DNA of 42,656 nucleotides. It comes from an uncultured Spirochaetales bacterium. GTDB taxonomy: Bacteria > Spirochaetota > Spirochaetia > Sphaerochaetales > Sphaerochaetaceae. The translations under genes were made by a program, and so were the position numbers. The notes below the pieces were generated by a model that was not told the DNA's origin, made no database searches, and saw nothing but the letters and a program-made list of their open reading frames with translations. The stretch spans positions 1 through 42,656 of the forward strand of contig CASGDQ010000026.1 of the NCBI GenBank assembly GCA_949300325.1, written 5' to 3'. The stretch's first letter is position 1. Every line of letters begins with the position of its first letter. Of the stretch, positions 15,475 to 24,131 are shown in pieces.

Positions 15475-16806
15475 ATGGTCGTCGAAAAGAGTATCAAAGG
15501 CCTTGCAAATTCCCAGCTCGCCCTTACTGTCACTGTTGACGCAGCCTCTGTGGAAGATGCCTATCAGGCTAAATTGAAAAAGTATCAGGCAAATTTGCAG
15601 CTTGATGGATTCAGAAAGGGCAAGGCTCCCGTTTCCATCGTGGAAAGGAAGTACGGGGATGCCATCAGGGAAGAAAGCACGTTCGAATGTCTTGAGGAAA
15701 ATCTCAAGCAGGCCATAGACACGCTCGAAGACAAGGACAAGCCGCTCGCCTATTCTACTCCGGTTCTTCAGGATGAGGAAAAGCTTATTCCTTTCAAGAA
15801 GGGAGAAGGAATCACATTCACGGTGCACTACGATGTATACCCTGCAATCGAAGTTAAGGATTACAAGGCAAGAGAGGTCGAAGTTACTAAAGTAGAGATT
15901 TCCGATTCGGATGTGAATGACGAGATTGAAAAGCTCAGGGATCAGAATGCAATCGTCAAAACCAAGGATGGAGCCATAGAGAAAGGCGATATCGTAACTC
16001 TCGATTATGCCGAATTGGACGAAGAAGGAAATCCTATTGCCGATACAGAAAGAAAGAATTTCACTTTCACACTCGGCACCGGCTACAATTATTACAGGAT
16101 CGATGACGACCTTGTAGGACTCAAGAAAGGCGATGAGAAGGTCATCGAGAAGAAATATGCCGATGACGATGTGACATTCCATGGAGAAAAGAAAAACATC
16201 AAAGTAAAGGTCGACGAGGTCAAATTCCGCGAGCTTCCAGAAGTGGATGCCGATTTCTGCCAGGATGTCAAAGAGGAATACAAGAGTGTCGACGATCTCA
16301 AGAAGGGCCTGAGGGAAAAGCTTGAGAAAGAAGTCGACGAGGCTCTCAAGAATGATAAGATCAATGCGCTTCTTGCACTGCTTGTGGAAGAGACGAAGTT
16401 CGATGTGCCTGCATCCATGGTCGATGTCGAACTCGATCATAGCTGGAGGAATTTCGTCCAGCAGAGCGGTCTTGAGGAAAGCAAGCTCCTGCAGTTCTTC
16501 AGCATGCAGAACCAGACAAAGGATGGAATAATGGCCGAGTGGAGACCAGCGGCGGAAAAGAATCTCCGCGAGCAGCTGATCCTCGAGGAAATCAAAAAGA
16601 AAGAGGACTTCAAGGTTGATGAGGAAGAATTCAAGAAGACTTGCGATGAGCAGCTTAAGAACATCACCGATGAAAAGTCCAAGGAATACTATGAAAACAT
16701 GATCAAGGACGATATGCAGTTCAAGATGGTGGTTCCATTTCTGCTTGAGAACAACACGTTCAAGACAAAGGAAACAAAGAGCTACAAGGAATTCATGAAC
16801 AAATAA
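15475..16806 (+). CDS. tig: Trigger factor (ribosome-associated chaperone, peptidyl-prolyl isomerase)
   Basis: A 443-residue protein of usual length. The ribosome-docking signature is visible as GFRKGKAP (about residues 45-52). A FKBP-like isomerase domain follows (about 150-240; KGDIVTLDYAELDEEGNPIADT), then the helical C-terminal chaperone arms. It binds nascent chains at the tunnel exit near L23. AAGGAAGGA precedes ATG. The order tig-clpP-clpX, with 18 bases to clpP, is the conserved bacterial arrangement. The protein is highly charged (Lys, Glu, Asp), which produces a long spurious open frame on the opposite strand. Confidence 0.97.
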   Translation: MVVEKSIKGLANSQLALTVTVDAASVEDAYQAKLKKYQANLQLDGFRKGKAPVSIVERKYGDAIREESTFECLEENLKQAIDTLEDKDKPLAYSTPVLQDEEKLIPFKKGEGITFTVHYDVYPAIEVKDYKAREVEVTKVEISDSDVNDEIEKLRDQNAIVKTKDGAIEKGDIVTLDYAELDEEGNPIADTERKNFTFTLGTGYNYYRIDDDLVGLKKGDEKVIEKKYADDDVTFHGEKKNIKVKVDEVKFRELPEVDADFCQDVKEEYKSVDDLKKGLREKLEKEVDEALKNDKINALLALLVEETKFDVPASMVDVELDHSWRNFVQQSGLEESKLLQFFSMQNQTKDGIMAEWRPAAEKNLREQLILEEIKKKEDFKVDEEEFKKTCDEQLKNITDEKSKEYYENMIKDDMQFKMVVPFLLENNTFKTKETKSYKEFMNK

Positions 16807-16824
16807 GTCCTTCAGGAGACCCAT

Positions 16825-17427
16825 TTGAAAAATGTAAAAATGAATTCCCTGGTGCCATATGTCATAGAACAATCAGGCAACGGGGAAAGGCAGTTTGATA
16901 TCTTCAGCCGTCTGCTAAAGGACAGGATAATCTTTGTAGATGGCGAAATAAATGATGCGACGGCGGATCTCGTCGTCGCTCAATTATTGTTTTTAGAGGG
17001 CGAGAATCCGGAAAAGGAAGTGAATTTGTACATTAACAGCCCGGGTGGGTCTGTTACTGCAGGACTGGCCATCTACGATACCATGCAGTATATCTCCTGT
17101 CCGGTAAGGACCACCTGCATAGGACAGGCATGTTCGATGGCAGCACTACTTCTGGCCGGAGGTGAAAAAGGCATGAGGACAATACTGCCGAATGCCCGTG
17201 TTATGATCCACCAGCCATACGGCGGTGCCGAAGGACAGGCTACCGATATAATTGTTGCGAACAGGGAGCTCCAACGGATAAAGAATGTGACAAGCAGAAT
17301 CCTTGCAAAGCATACAGGAAAAACAATCGATGAAATCTTTTCTGCAATTGAGCGCGATTGTTACATGGATGCCGAAGAGGCTATGGATTTCGGACTGATC
17401 GATACCGTTTGGAATGAGAAAGCATGA
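16825..17427 (+). CDS. clpP: ATP-dependent Clp protease proteolytic subunit
   Basis: A 200-residue serine protease. The catalytic triad is Ser104 (GQACSMAAL), His129 (MIHQPYGG) and Asp178 (ERDCYMD). [11 protein letters not shown] is the oxyanion/handle region. It forms the two-ring tetradecamer fed by ClpX. The start is read as TTG at 16825, because AGGAG at 16814-16818 sits six bases before it; the next ATG (16840) would leave 21 bases. The TGA overlaps the clpX start (ATGA), so the two are translationally coupled. Confidence 0.96.
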   Translation: MKNVKMNSLVPYVIEQSGNGERQFDIFSRLLKDRIIFVDGEINDATADLVVAQLLFLEGENPEKEVNLYINSPGGSVTAGLAIYDTMQYISCPVRTTCIGQACSMAALLLAGGEKGMRTILPNARVMIHQPYGGAEGQATDIIVANRELQRIKNVTSRILAKHTGKTIDEIFSAIERDCYMDAEEAMDFGLIDTVWNEKA

Positions 17428-18686
17428 TGGGAAGAGTTAAATATTGTTCATTCTGCGGCAGGAGCGCCGAGGAGGCCGGACAGCTTATCACAAGCAGCGG
17501 TGTCGGTATCTGCAAGGACTGCGCTAAAACCTGCATGGATATGTTCAAAGGACAAGGGGTGGAAACAGCGGATGAGGATTTTCTTACCGGGGACATCCCT
17601 ACTCCAAAGGAAATAAAAGAATATCTTGATGAATATGTAATCGGACAGGACCAGGCAAAAAGAGTCCTTTCCGTTGCGGTATACAACCATTATAAGAAGG
17701 TCGTCCATCAGCATGAGATACAAGAAGAAGGTGTTGAGCTCGATAAATCGAACATTCTTCTCATAGGTCCTACAGGAACGGGAAAAACGCTTCTTGCAAG
17801 AACGCTTGCCCGGAAACTCAAGGTGCCTTTTGCAATAGCCGATGCAACCACGCTAACAGAAGCCGGTTACGTCGGAGAGGACGTTGAGAACATACTTCTC
17901 AAGCTTATCGATGCAGCGGATTACGATATCGCCAAGGCGCAGAAAGGAATCATCTTCATAGACGAAATCGATAAGATTGCCAAAAAAGGCGAAAACGTGT
18001 CGATAACCAGGGATGTCTCCGGAGAAGGCGTGCAGCAGGCTCTTTTAAAGATAATCGAAGGAACCGTTGCAAGCGTCCCCCCTCAGGGCGGCCGCAAGCA
18101 TCCCAATCAGGAAATGATCAAAATCGACACAAAGGATATCCTTTTCATCTGCGGAGGCGCGTTTGTCGGGCTTGACAAGGTAATCGAGAGAAGGACAGCC
18201 ACCTCATCCTTCGGCTTTGGATCCACTGTAGCCAAAAAGAGCAGCAAGGAACTGCGTGAGATCTACGGGGAACTGCATCCGGATGATCTTGTGAAATTCG
18301 GTCTCATCCCCGAATTCATCGGGAGACTTCCAATCCATGTCACGCTCGACGATCTCAAGCTTGAGGATCTCAAGAGGATAATCACAGAACCTAAGAACTC
18401 GATCATCAAGCAGTACATGGCCTCGATGAAACTGGACGGCATAGATTTGGTGTTTACGGATGAGGCAATCAGCGCAATTGCGGAAAAGGCCTTCACCCAA
18501 AAGACCGGAGCCAGAGGCTTGAGAAGCATCGTTGAGAACCTCATGCTCGACATTTCCTACGATCTGCCATCTTTGAAAGGGGTGACTAAAGTCATCATAG
18601 ACAGGGAGAACGTAGAAAAAGACATTCTTCCCAAGGTGGTCATAAATGGAAAGGAACAAAAGCTTATTCCCCAAGATTTCTCCTGA
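17424..18686 (+). CDS. clpX: ATP-dependent Clp protease ATP-binding subunit
   Basis: A 420-residue AAA+ unfoldase. The N-terminal zinc-binding domain has Cys8, Cys11, Cys30 and Cys33. Walker A is GPTGTGKT (115-122), the pore loop is GYVGED (149-154) and Walker B is IIFIDE (176-181). GGRKHPNQE is the RKH loop that recognises substrate tags. The C-terminal small domain includes the [11 protein letters not shown] sensor-2 region. The start is one of two adjacent ATG codons (17424 or 17427), the first overlapping the clpP stop. The last 41 bases overlap the next gene. Confidence 0.97.
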   Translation: MMGRVKYCSFCGRSAEEAGQLITSSGVGICKDCAKTCMDMFKGQGVETADEDFLTGDIPTPKEIKEYLDEYVIGQDQAKRVLSVAVYNHYKKVVHQHEIQEEGVELDKSNILLIGPTGTGKTLLARTLARKLKVPFAIADATTLTEAGYVGEDVENILLKLIDAADYDIAKAQKGIIFIDEIDKIAKKGENVSITRDVSGEGVQQALLKIIEGTVASVPPQGGRKHPNQEMIKIDTKDILFICGGAFVGLDKVIERRTATSSFGFGSTVAKKSSKELREIYGELHPDDLVKFGLIPEFIGRLPIHVTLDDLKLEDLKRIITEPKNSIIKQYMASMKLDGIDLVFTDEAISAIAEKAFTQKTGARGLRSIVENLMLDISYDLPSLKGVTKVIIDRENVEKDILPKVVINGKEQKLIPQDFS

Positions 18687-19635
18687 ACTTATTAAACTCA
18701 TCAGAGCAGAAGAACATTTTGCCCTGATGAGCCATAAAAATCCGGATGGCGATGCAGTATGCTCTGTGCTTGCGCTGCAGCTTGTTCTGGAAAAGATGGG
18801 AAAAGATGTGATGGCTTTCTCCGACGGCCCTTTTGCACGCCGTGAAATAAAGAAATATGAAAGATGCTTTTTGAACGCTGTTCCAGAGAGTTTCAAAAAA
18901 AAGAATCCCGTGGTGATTATTCTCGACTGTTCCACCGAAGACAGACCTGGGGAAGTTTACCGGATGCTGAAAGAAAGCACGGCAATAGTTATCGACCATC
19001 ACTCATCCGGAATTCCTTTCTACCGTCAGGAGCTTTCCTACATAATTCCGGAAAGCCCCTCCACCACCCTCCTTGTCGACGAAATAAGAAAGGAGCTTAA
19101 AGTCCCTTTGGACAGGAATATGGCGGAGCTGATGATGATCGGCTTCCTTACTGATACCGGGTTCTTCCATTTCTTGAACGAATATCAGGCACCTGATTCT
19201 TTTGAGAAGATCAAGCATTTCACTGAAACCGGGATTTCGCCCTATGAGATATATGACGAGCTCAACGATGGACGCAAGCTTGAGGATCTGAAGATAATCG
19301 CGGACATAATCAAGGAAAGCACTACGCATTTTTCAGGATCCCTCATAATCGCTGTGGAAAAAAAGAATTTGAACATCACAGAAAAACCCGGTGATACGAT
19401 CTACCGCAGCCTCCTTGAAGTTGAGAATGTCAAGGCGATCGCACTCATCAAAGAAACAGATGATGGGGTTGAGATAGGTTTCCGGGCTAAGAACAAGGCA
19501 GGAATCGATGTCGGCCAGATTGCGCAGGCCTTGGGCGGCGGCGGACACAGGCTTGCAAGCGGAGCATCCATCACAGGAATCGGCATCCAGCAAGCAAAAG
19601 AGATCGTACTTTCCAACTTCGAACCGCTTTTTTGA
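18646..19635 (+). CDS. DHH/DHHA1 phosphoesterase, NrnA-like (nanoRNase/pAp phosphatase)
   Basis: A 329-residue protein. The DHH domain shows His30, Asp34, Asp36 (HKNPDGDAV), Asp94 (LDCS) and Asp117-His118-His119 (VIDHHSSG), the Mn2+ ligands of the family. The C-terminal DHHA1 domain has [10 protein letters not shown]. NrnA-type enzymes degrade 2-5-mer RNAs and 3'-phosphoadenosine 5'-phosphate; single-domain cyclic-dinucleotide hydrolases look similar, so the substrate is provisional. ATG 18646 lies inside clpX, supported by AAGGTGG at 18633-18639, and no later start would keep the DGD motif. A strong terminator follows. Confidence 0.88.
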   Translation: MERNKSLFPKISPELIKLIRAEEHFALMSHKNPDGDAVCSVLALQLVLEKMGKDVMAFSDGPFARREIKKYERCFLNAVPESFKKKNPVVIILDCSTEDRPGEVYRMLKESTAIVIDHHSSGIPFYRQELSYIIPESPSTTLLVDEIRKELKVPLDRNMAELMMIGFLTDTGFFHFLNEYQAPDSFEKIKHFTETGISPYEIYDELNDGRKLEDLKIIADIIKESTTHFSGSLIIAVEKKNLNITEKPGDTIYRSLLEVENVKAIALIKETDDGVEIGFRAKNKAGIDVGQIAQALGGGGHRLASGASITGIGIQQAKEIVLSNFEPLF

Positions 19636-19640
19636 TTTTT

Positions 19641-19676
19641 TTGCCACTTTTTTTATAGCAAGTGGCAATTTTTTTT
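19641..19676 (+). terminator. Intrinsic terminator after the clp operon
   Basis: TTGCCACTT (19641-19649) and AAGTGGCAA (19660-19668) form a perfect 9-bp stem followed by eight T's. Confidence 0.92.
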
Positions 19677-19731
19677 GTATTTTGGCCACTTTTTCCACCG
19701 TTTTGGCCACTTTTTTTACAATTTTAGCCAC
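19643..19731. repeat. 21-base periodic GCCACTTTT repeats
   Basis: GCCACTTTT starts at 19643, 19685, 19706 and 19727, all on a 21-base grid. The missing slot at 19664 is taken by the inverted arm of the terminator. The stretch 19636-19907 otherwise shows no gene and is T-rich on the plus strand. The repeat may be a decayed duplication of the terminator's left arm. Confidence 0.6.
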
Positions 19732-19907
19732 TTTTCTCATTTTTTCTGCGTTTATTTATCCATTTTTTCCTAATTATTTCAAACAAAAAAAATACGACAG
19801 TTTTTTATCTTGCTGCGTTAAATCAAATTACATCTAAAACCCATGCTTCGCTTGGACACTTGGCCCGTTTTTTTCATTAAAAGTTTCCCGTACCAAAGGA
19901 GGTAAAA

Positions 19908-20921
19908 ATGGTGAAGAAACTTTTATCCAGGGAAGAAAATGTCCAGCTCACCTTTTCCGTACTGCAATACAACAGCATGCGCAGCGGCAAGGTGAAGTCG
20001 GAACTGGAAAAACGGCTTAGGGAGAAGACGGAGCTGCTGATCTATTATCTGCCCTTGTCAAACGGATATCTGAGTCTGGAGGAGGCCTCGGAATTCTTTA
20101 TCGAGCAGAAAAAGAACGCGCTCAGCCTGCTGCGTGCCTATACGATCAGCAAGCTCAATTACCATGAATTCCTGACGCAGGTGCTCAGAAAAAGATGCAT
20201 CACTTTCAGAATCAGGAAAAAAACAGAGGAAAGCGAAATTGCAAGGCTCCATTACGAGGAAGGAAGAATACTTATAGAAGAAACGATTGCAAAAGAGCAC
20301 TACCCCATTTACGAATTCAGCAGCAGAGCCAGGATCGACACATCGGGCATGAGCATAAAGGATCTTGCGGAATTCATGGTAAAGAACAGGCAGGAGATAA
20401 AAGGCGAAGTGCTGGATGAGGCGGAATCCTATCTGCAGAAGAAACTCAGAAAGGAAAGCATAAGAAGATATTTCATTACTCTGCTTTTATACATACCACA
20501 TGTGGAAAATGATTATTTCTGCCTGAAGCTGGCCTGCATCTTCGAACTGGAAAGATCCGTATTTGACAGGCTTTTCGAACTCAAGGAAATACAGAAGGAC
20601 CATGATAAAGAGAAAAGGAACAGGCAGAAAGAGATTGCAAACCGTCATTTCAGGGTATTGCTGAGGCTTGAAAGCGCATACAACATAACAGGAAGCGAAA
20701 GTGAGAAAAAAAGAATACTGGAAGCGATCGAGAAGGTACGCAGGGCCATGGAAAGGAGGCAGATGGAGATACGGAGGACAAACTCAGGACTATCGCAAAG
20801 GGAAATTGCCGCATGCCTGGGGATCTCGAGGTCCCTCGTATGCCTGAACATCCAAAAGGCTAAGGATATTTTAGAGGAAGCAAAGAAAATGAACTTGAAA
20901 TGCTGCGCTCCGGGGCACTAA
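19908..20921 (+). CDS. Divergent sigma-like / HTH protein, function unknown
   Basis: A 337-residue, highly charged protein. The C-terminus (about residues 291-325) holds a helix-turn-helix, GLSQREIAACLGISRSLVCL, of the sigma region-4 kind. The N-terminal part (about 40-100; LLIYYLPLSN, SEFFIEQKKNALSLLRAYTI, LTQVLRKRC) resembles a degenerate sigma region 2. The middle is a long helical segment rich in Lys, Arg and Glu. I do not recognise a named family; a spirochaete-specific sigma-like regulator is a guess. A perfect AAAGGAGGT precedes ATG, so it should be well translated. It stands after the clp terminator and just before the lipoprotein gene. Confidence 0.6.
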   Translation: MVKKLLSREENVQLTFSVLQYNSMRSGKVKSELEKRLREKTELLIYYLPLSNGYLSLEEASEFFIEQKKNALSLLRAYTISKLNYHEFLTQVLRKRCITFRIRKKTEESEIARLHYEEGRILIEETIAKEHYPIYEFSSRARIDTSGMSIKDLAEFMVKNRQEIKGEVLDEAESYLQKKLRKESIRRYFITLLLYIPHVENDYFCLKLACIFELERSVFDRLFELKEIQKDHDKEKRNRQKEIANRHFRVLLRLESAYNITGSESEKKRILEAIEKVRRAMERRQMEIRRTNSGLSQREIAACLGISRSLVCLNIQKAKDILEEAKKMNLKCCAPGH

Positions 20922-20930
20922 ACTCAAGGC

Positions 20931-21305
20931 ATGCAAAAGGTCTCATGTTTGCTTATTGTCATGATACTGCTGCTTTCCTCCTGCCAAAGCGGGAGGAAAG
21001 ATTATTTTTACAATACGCCTGCCAAAATAAAAAGCGATGTAGTTTCTTTCTTAGTCGAGGGCAGGTACATAGCAGAGCTCTCGTGCAGCGGGACTCCAAC
21101 CCTGTTTATCCCTGAACTCGGCATCATCGATCTGGAGATGAAGGAATACCAAGCAGAAGATGGAGCAAGGATATTTGCAGAAACTGCGCAGAGGATAAAC
21201 ATAATCCTTTACCAGGATCATTTGATCTTGATGATGAAAGACGGTTATGAGCAGATATCTTGGAGGCGGAAGGGAATGTTGTACGATTTTTATGAAAAAA
21301 CCTGA
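20931..21305 (+). CDS. Small lipoprotein, function unknown
   Basis: A 124-residue protein with a lipoprotein signal: MQKVSCLLIVMILLLSSC, with LLSSC as lipobox and Cys18 as the acylated residue. The mature part is about 106 residues with mixed strands (YIAELSCSGTPTLFIPELGI) and a charged C-terminus (SWRRKGMLYDFYEKT). No domain is recognised. It begins 9 bases after the sigma-like gene stop, so the two are probably cotranscribed. The ribosome site is weak (AAGG). Confidence 0.6.
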   Translation: MQKVSCLLIVMILLLSSCQSGRKDYFYNTPAKIKSDVVSFLVEGRYIAELSCSGTPTLFIPELGIIDLEMKEYQAEDGARIFAETAQRINIILYQDHLILMMKDGYEQISWRRKGMLYDFYEKT

Positions 21306-21311
21306 CGATTC

Positions 21312-21320
21312 TGCTATATT
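21312..21320 (+). promoter_or_regulatory. Extended -10 of rdgB, leaderless arrangement
   Basis: TGC followed by TATATT (21315-21320) ends 7 bases before the A of the rdgB ATG (21327). There is no Shine-Dalgarno. It is identical in form to the element before the second crp gene. Confidence 0.5.
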
Positions 21321-21326
21321 CGGAAT

Positions 21327-21932
21327 ATGAAACTATATTTTGCATCAGGAAACGAACATAAGAAGATTGAGATGGAAAAGCTGCTTGAGGGCTATAGCCT
21401 CGTCCTCCCCAAGGAGGAAGGCTTTGCATTCGATCCTATCGAGAACGGCAGCTCCTTCATTGAAAACGCCATAATCAAGGCCGAAGCGCTTTACAGCATT
21501 GTGAAGGCCCCCTGCATCGCTGACGATTCCGGACTATGCGTCGATGCCTTCAACGGCAAACCCGGAATACACACCGCAAGATACGGGGAGGATGTCTTTG
21601 GAAGAAAGCTTGATGATAGGGAAAAATACATGTTCCTTCTGAAAAACATGGAGAATATTGAAAACCGAAGAGCTGAATTCGTCTGTGCAATCTGCCTGAT
21701 ACTGGATGAAAACAGAAGATACATAATCCAGGAAAGCGTTAACGGGCATATTTCCAGAAAACCGGAAGGGACGACCGGGTTCGGCTATGATCCGGTTTTT
21801 TACAACGATGATGCGGGCATGATCTCCGCATGTCTTGCACAAGGAGAAAAGAACAGGTTCTCGCACCGCGGGAAAGCCGCAAGGATAATCAAGGACCTTC
21901 TTGACAAGGAGTTTAAAAATGGAAAGGAATGA
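21327..21932 (+). CDS. rdgB: XTP/dITP diphosphatase (RdgB/HAM1 family)
   Basis: A 201-residue house-cleaning pyrophosphatase that hydrolyses ITP, dITP and XTP to monophosphates. The family motifs are all visible: the N-terminal ASGNEHKKIEM (substrate loop), IADDSGLCVDAFNGKPGIHT with ARY (metal and purine site), GTTGFGYDPVF and the C-terminal SHRGKA. The ATG lacks a Shine-Dalgarno and is preceded by an extended -10, so a leaderless message is possible. Its 3' end overlaps pepF by 14 bases and contains the pepF ribosome site (AAGGAG). Confidence 0.95.
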   Translation: MKLYFASGNEHKKIEMEKLLEGYSLVLPKEEGFAFDPIENGSSFIENAIIKAEALYSIVKAPCIADDSGLCVDAFNGKPGIHTARYGEDVFGRKLDDREKYMFLLKNMENIENRRAEFVCAICLILDENRRYIIQESVNGHISRKPEGTTGFGYDPVFYNDDAGMISACLAQGEKNRFSHRGKAARIIKDLLDKEFKNGKE

Positions 21933-23691
21933 ACAGAAGATCAACGATACATGGGATTTGTCCAGCCTGTCGAAAAATACTTCAGAATGGGAAAGGGATC
22001 TGAAGAAGCTGGAAAAAAGCATCAAGGAACTTAAGAAGCTGAAAGGGACCATGGCCGCAAGCAGCGACAGTTTCCATAACCTGCTTGATACAATGCAAAG
22101 CGTTCTAATGGAAGCAGAAAGGCTCGGCTCTTATTGTTTTTTGCAATATAACGCAGACAGCACGGATGCAGCTGTAATGTCAAGGGCAGGCTTGTTCGAG
22201 GCAGTCGAGGCAGAGCTTTCAAAAGCCCTTGCATTCTTCGACCCTGAGCTTATGGCCATGGACGAAGAGGTGCTCAGGACCTATCTTGCGGAAAAAAGGA
22301 ACAAGGAGTTCAAGGTTTTCATCAAGAAAGCATTGAGATATAAAAAGCATGTGCTTGATGAGAAAGGCGAATATCTTCTCAGCCTTTATTCTCCTTTATC
22401 AGGAGCATTTTCAGATGCTTTCCAGGATCTTGACAATGCGGATCTGGAATTCGGTTCTATAGCAGGAGAGATCCTCACCCACTCCACATATGCGAAGTTC
22501 ATCAGAAACGCAGATGAAACGATAAGAAAGGAAGCCTATGAAAAGCTATATACCGGCTATGAGAAGCATCAGCACGTGATTGCAAGGCTTTATGCCGGAA
22601 GCGTAAAAAACGACATCTTCTTGTCTCGCGCCAGAGGCTATAAAAGCTGCCTTGAGAAGGCTCTTTTCCCGGACAGGGTCCCGGAAAAGGTATACCGGAA
22701 CCTCATCAGCACGATACATGAGGCTTTTCCCCTCCTATACAGGTTCTACTCGATAAAAGCAAAGCATCTGAAAAAGGACAAGCTCAACCATTATGATGTG
22801 TACATGGGGCTTGCAGATGACGTCAAAGTCAGCTACAGCTATGACGAGGCGGTGGAAATAATCAAAAACGCCGTAATGCCTCTCGGCAAGGAGTACTCGG
22901 ACATACTTGTCAAAGGGCTGACAAGCGAAAGATGGGTGGACCGGTATGAAAATAAGGGAAAACGCAGCGGAGCATTCAGCGCAGGCGGATACATCGGCAA
23001 ACCATACATCCTCACCAACTTTGAAAGCGAGGTGCTGGATTCCGTCTTTACTCTCATCCACGAAGGCGGGCATAGCATGCATTCCTGGTATTCCGTAAGG
23101 AACAATCCTTTCATGAGCTACAGCTATACGATCTTCGAGGCCGAGGTCGCATCAACATTCAATGAGCAGCTTCTTACTGCATATCTCATGGAAAACACGA
23201 GCGATCAGGAAATCAGGAAATATCTTATTGGAAAGAATCTTGACGACATGGTGGCCACGCTCTTCAGGCAGACCATGTTCGCCGAGTATGAGCTTATCAT
23301 GCATGAGGATGCGGAAAAAGGGCTTCCTCTTACGGTGGACCATCTGAGAAAATCATACAGAAAGCTTTTGGAGCAATACTTCGGGCCTGATGTGCTTTTT
23401 ACCGAGCAAAGCGATCTTGAAGGGCTCAGGATCCCGCATTTTTACAGGGCATTCTACACATATAAATACGCCACGGGCCTTTCTGCCAGCATCGCACTTT
23501 GCAATAAGGTCCTCAATGGAGGCGAAAAGGAAAGGGAGGACTATCTTTCGTTCTTGAAATCTGGAGGATCATCCTACCCGATGGATGCGCTCAAGAAGGC
23601 GGGTGTGGACATGAGCACCCCTGAACCGACAAGAATGGCAGTCTCCAGATTCAAAGAGCTTCTCGATATGTATGAAGAGATATCCGGCTAA
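21919..23691 (+). CDS. pepF: Oligoendopeptidase F (M3 metallopeptidase)
   Basis: A 590-residue cytosolic zinc peptidase that trims oligopeptides. The zinc motif HEGGH starts at His381 (LIHEGGHSMHSWYS), and the third ligand lies in FEAEVASTFNEQLL about 25 residues on. The N-terminal helical region (about 1-190) is the PepF-type cap. ATG 21919 is chosen because AAGGAG lies at 21906-21911; the open frame reaches 21901 without a site. It is translationally linked to rdgB. Its stop overlaps by four bases the stop of the convergent secreted-protein gene. Confidence 0.93.
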   Translation: MERNEQKINDTWDLSSLSKNTSEWERDLKKLEKSIKELKKLKGTMAASSDSFHNLLDTMQSVLMEAERLGSYCFLQYNADSTDAAVMSRAGLFEAVEAELSKALAFFDPELMAMDEEVLRTYLAEKRNKEFKVFIKKALRYKKHVLDEKGEYLLSLYSPLSGAFSDAFQDLDNADLEFGSIAGEILTHSTYAKFIRNADETIRKEAYEKLYTGYEKHQHVIARLYAGSVKNDIFLSRARGYKSCLEKALFPDRVPEKVYRNLISTIHEAFPLLYRFYSIKAKHLKKDKLNHYDVYMGLADDVKVSYSYDEAVEIIKNAVMPLGKEYSDILVKGLTSERWVDRYENKGKRSGAFSAGGYIGKPYILTNFESEVLDSVFTLIHEGGHSMHSWYSVRNNPFMSYSYTIFEAEVASTFNEQLLTAYLMENTSDQEIRKYLIGKNLDDMVATLFRQTMFAEYELIMHEDAEKGLPLTVDHLRKSYRKLLEQYFGPDVLFTEQSDLEGLRIPHFYRAFYTYKYATGLSASIALCNKVLNGGEKEREDYLSFLKSGGSSYPMDALKKAGVDMSTPEPTRMAVSRFKELLDMYEEISG

Positions 23692-24041
23692 AAAGAAATT
23701 GAGTTTATAAGCCCTTCTGAGAAGGTGAATGCGATTATGGCGCCGTCGGTCAGATTCAAAAGGCTCACGGCGCCATCTTTCTGCACAGAGCATACAGGAT
23801 TCTCAAAAGGAAGGATGGCTGCAAGCGGGACATAAAAGGTTTCAACCAGGACCTTCTCATTCGTGGTGTATTTTTCAAACCAAGCTATAGATATTTCCTG
23901 CCCGACCGCCTCAAGCGCCTTTTCTTCTATCCCTTCCGGAGACACGGAAATGCGTCCGATCTCTGCATTGCTCGGAGCTGCCGCCGCAGCGGAGCAAAGC
24001 AGAAGGAAAATCAAGACCATTGAAAAAAAAAGGCGCTTCAT
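23688..24041 (-). CDS. Small secreted/periplasmic protein, function unknown
   Basis: A 117-residue protein with a clear signal peptide (MKRLFFSMVLIFLLLCSAAA, cleavage after the alanine run). The mature part is about 93 residues with mostly strand-like segments (EIGRISVSPEGIEEKAL, KVLVETFYVPLAAILPF). The start at 24041 is chosen because the signal peptide begins there; the frame is open to 24104 but that adds a non-signal extension. GGAGGG lies somewhat far (about 14 bases) upstream. No domain is recognised. Confidence 0.6.
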   Translation of the reverse strand: MKRLFFSMVLIFLLLCSAAAAAPSNAEIGRISVSPEGIEEKALEAVGQEISIAWFEKYTTNEKVLVETFYVPLAAILPFENPVCSVQKDGAVSLLNLTDGAIIAFTFSEGLINSISF

Positions 24042-24131
24042 AATTAGAGATATTACCCTCCATTGAATAAAAAAGGAACCATCAAAGCAAATAATGGCGG
24101 ACAATCGCGGATATGTGCTAATTTAATAGAT

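Noticed and set aside
15442..16872. A 476-codon open frame on the minus strand, antisense to tig.
   Set aside because: Tig has clear domains and a ribosome site. The antisense frame is a by-product of its Glu/Lys/Asp-rich codon pattern and encodes only a run of hydrophobic residues without motifs.
19333..19740. A 135-codon minus-strand frame beginning with VAKxxxK heptads.
   Set aside because: It runs through the terminator and the antisense of the DHH gene, has no ribosome site, and the heptads follow from the 21-base DNA repeat. Kept only as part of the repeat finding.
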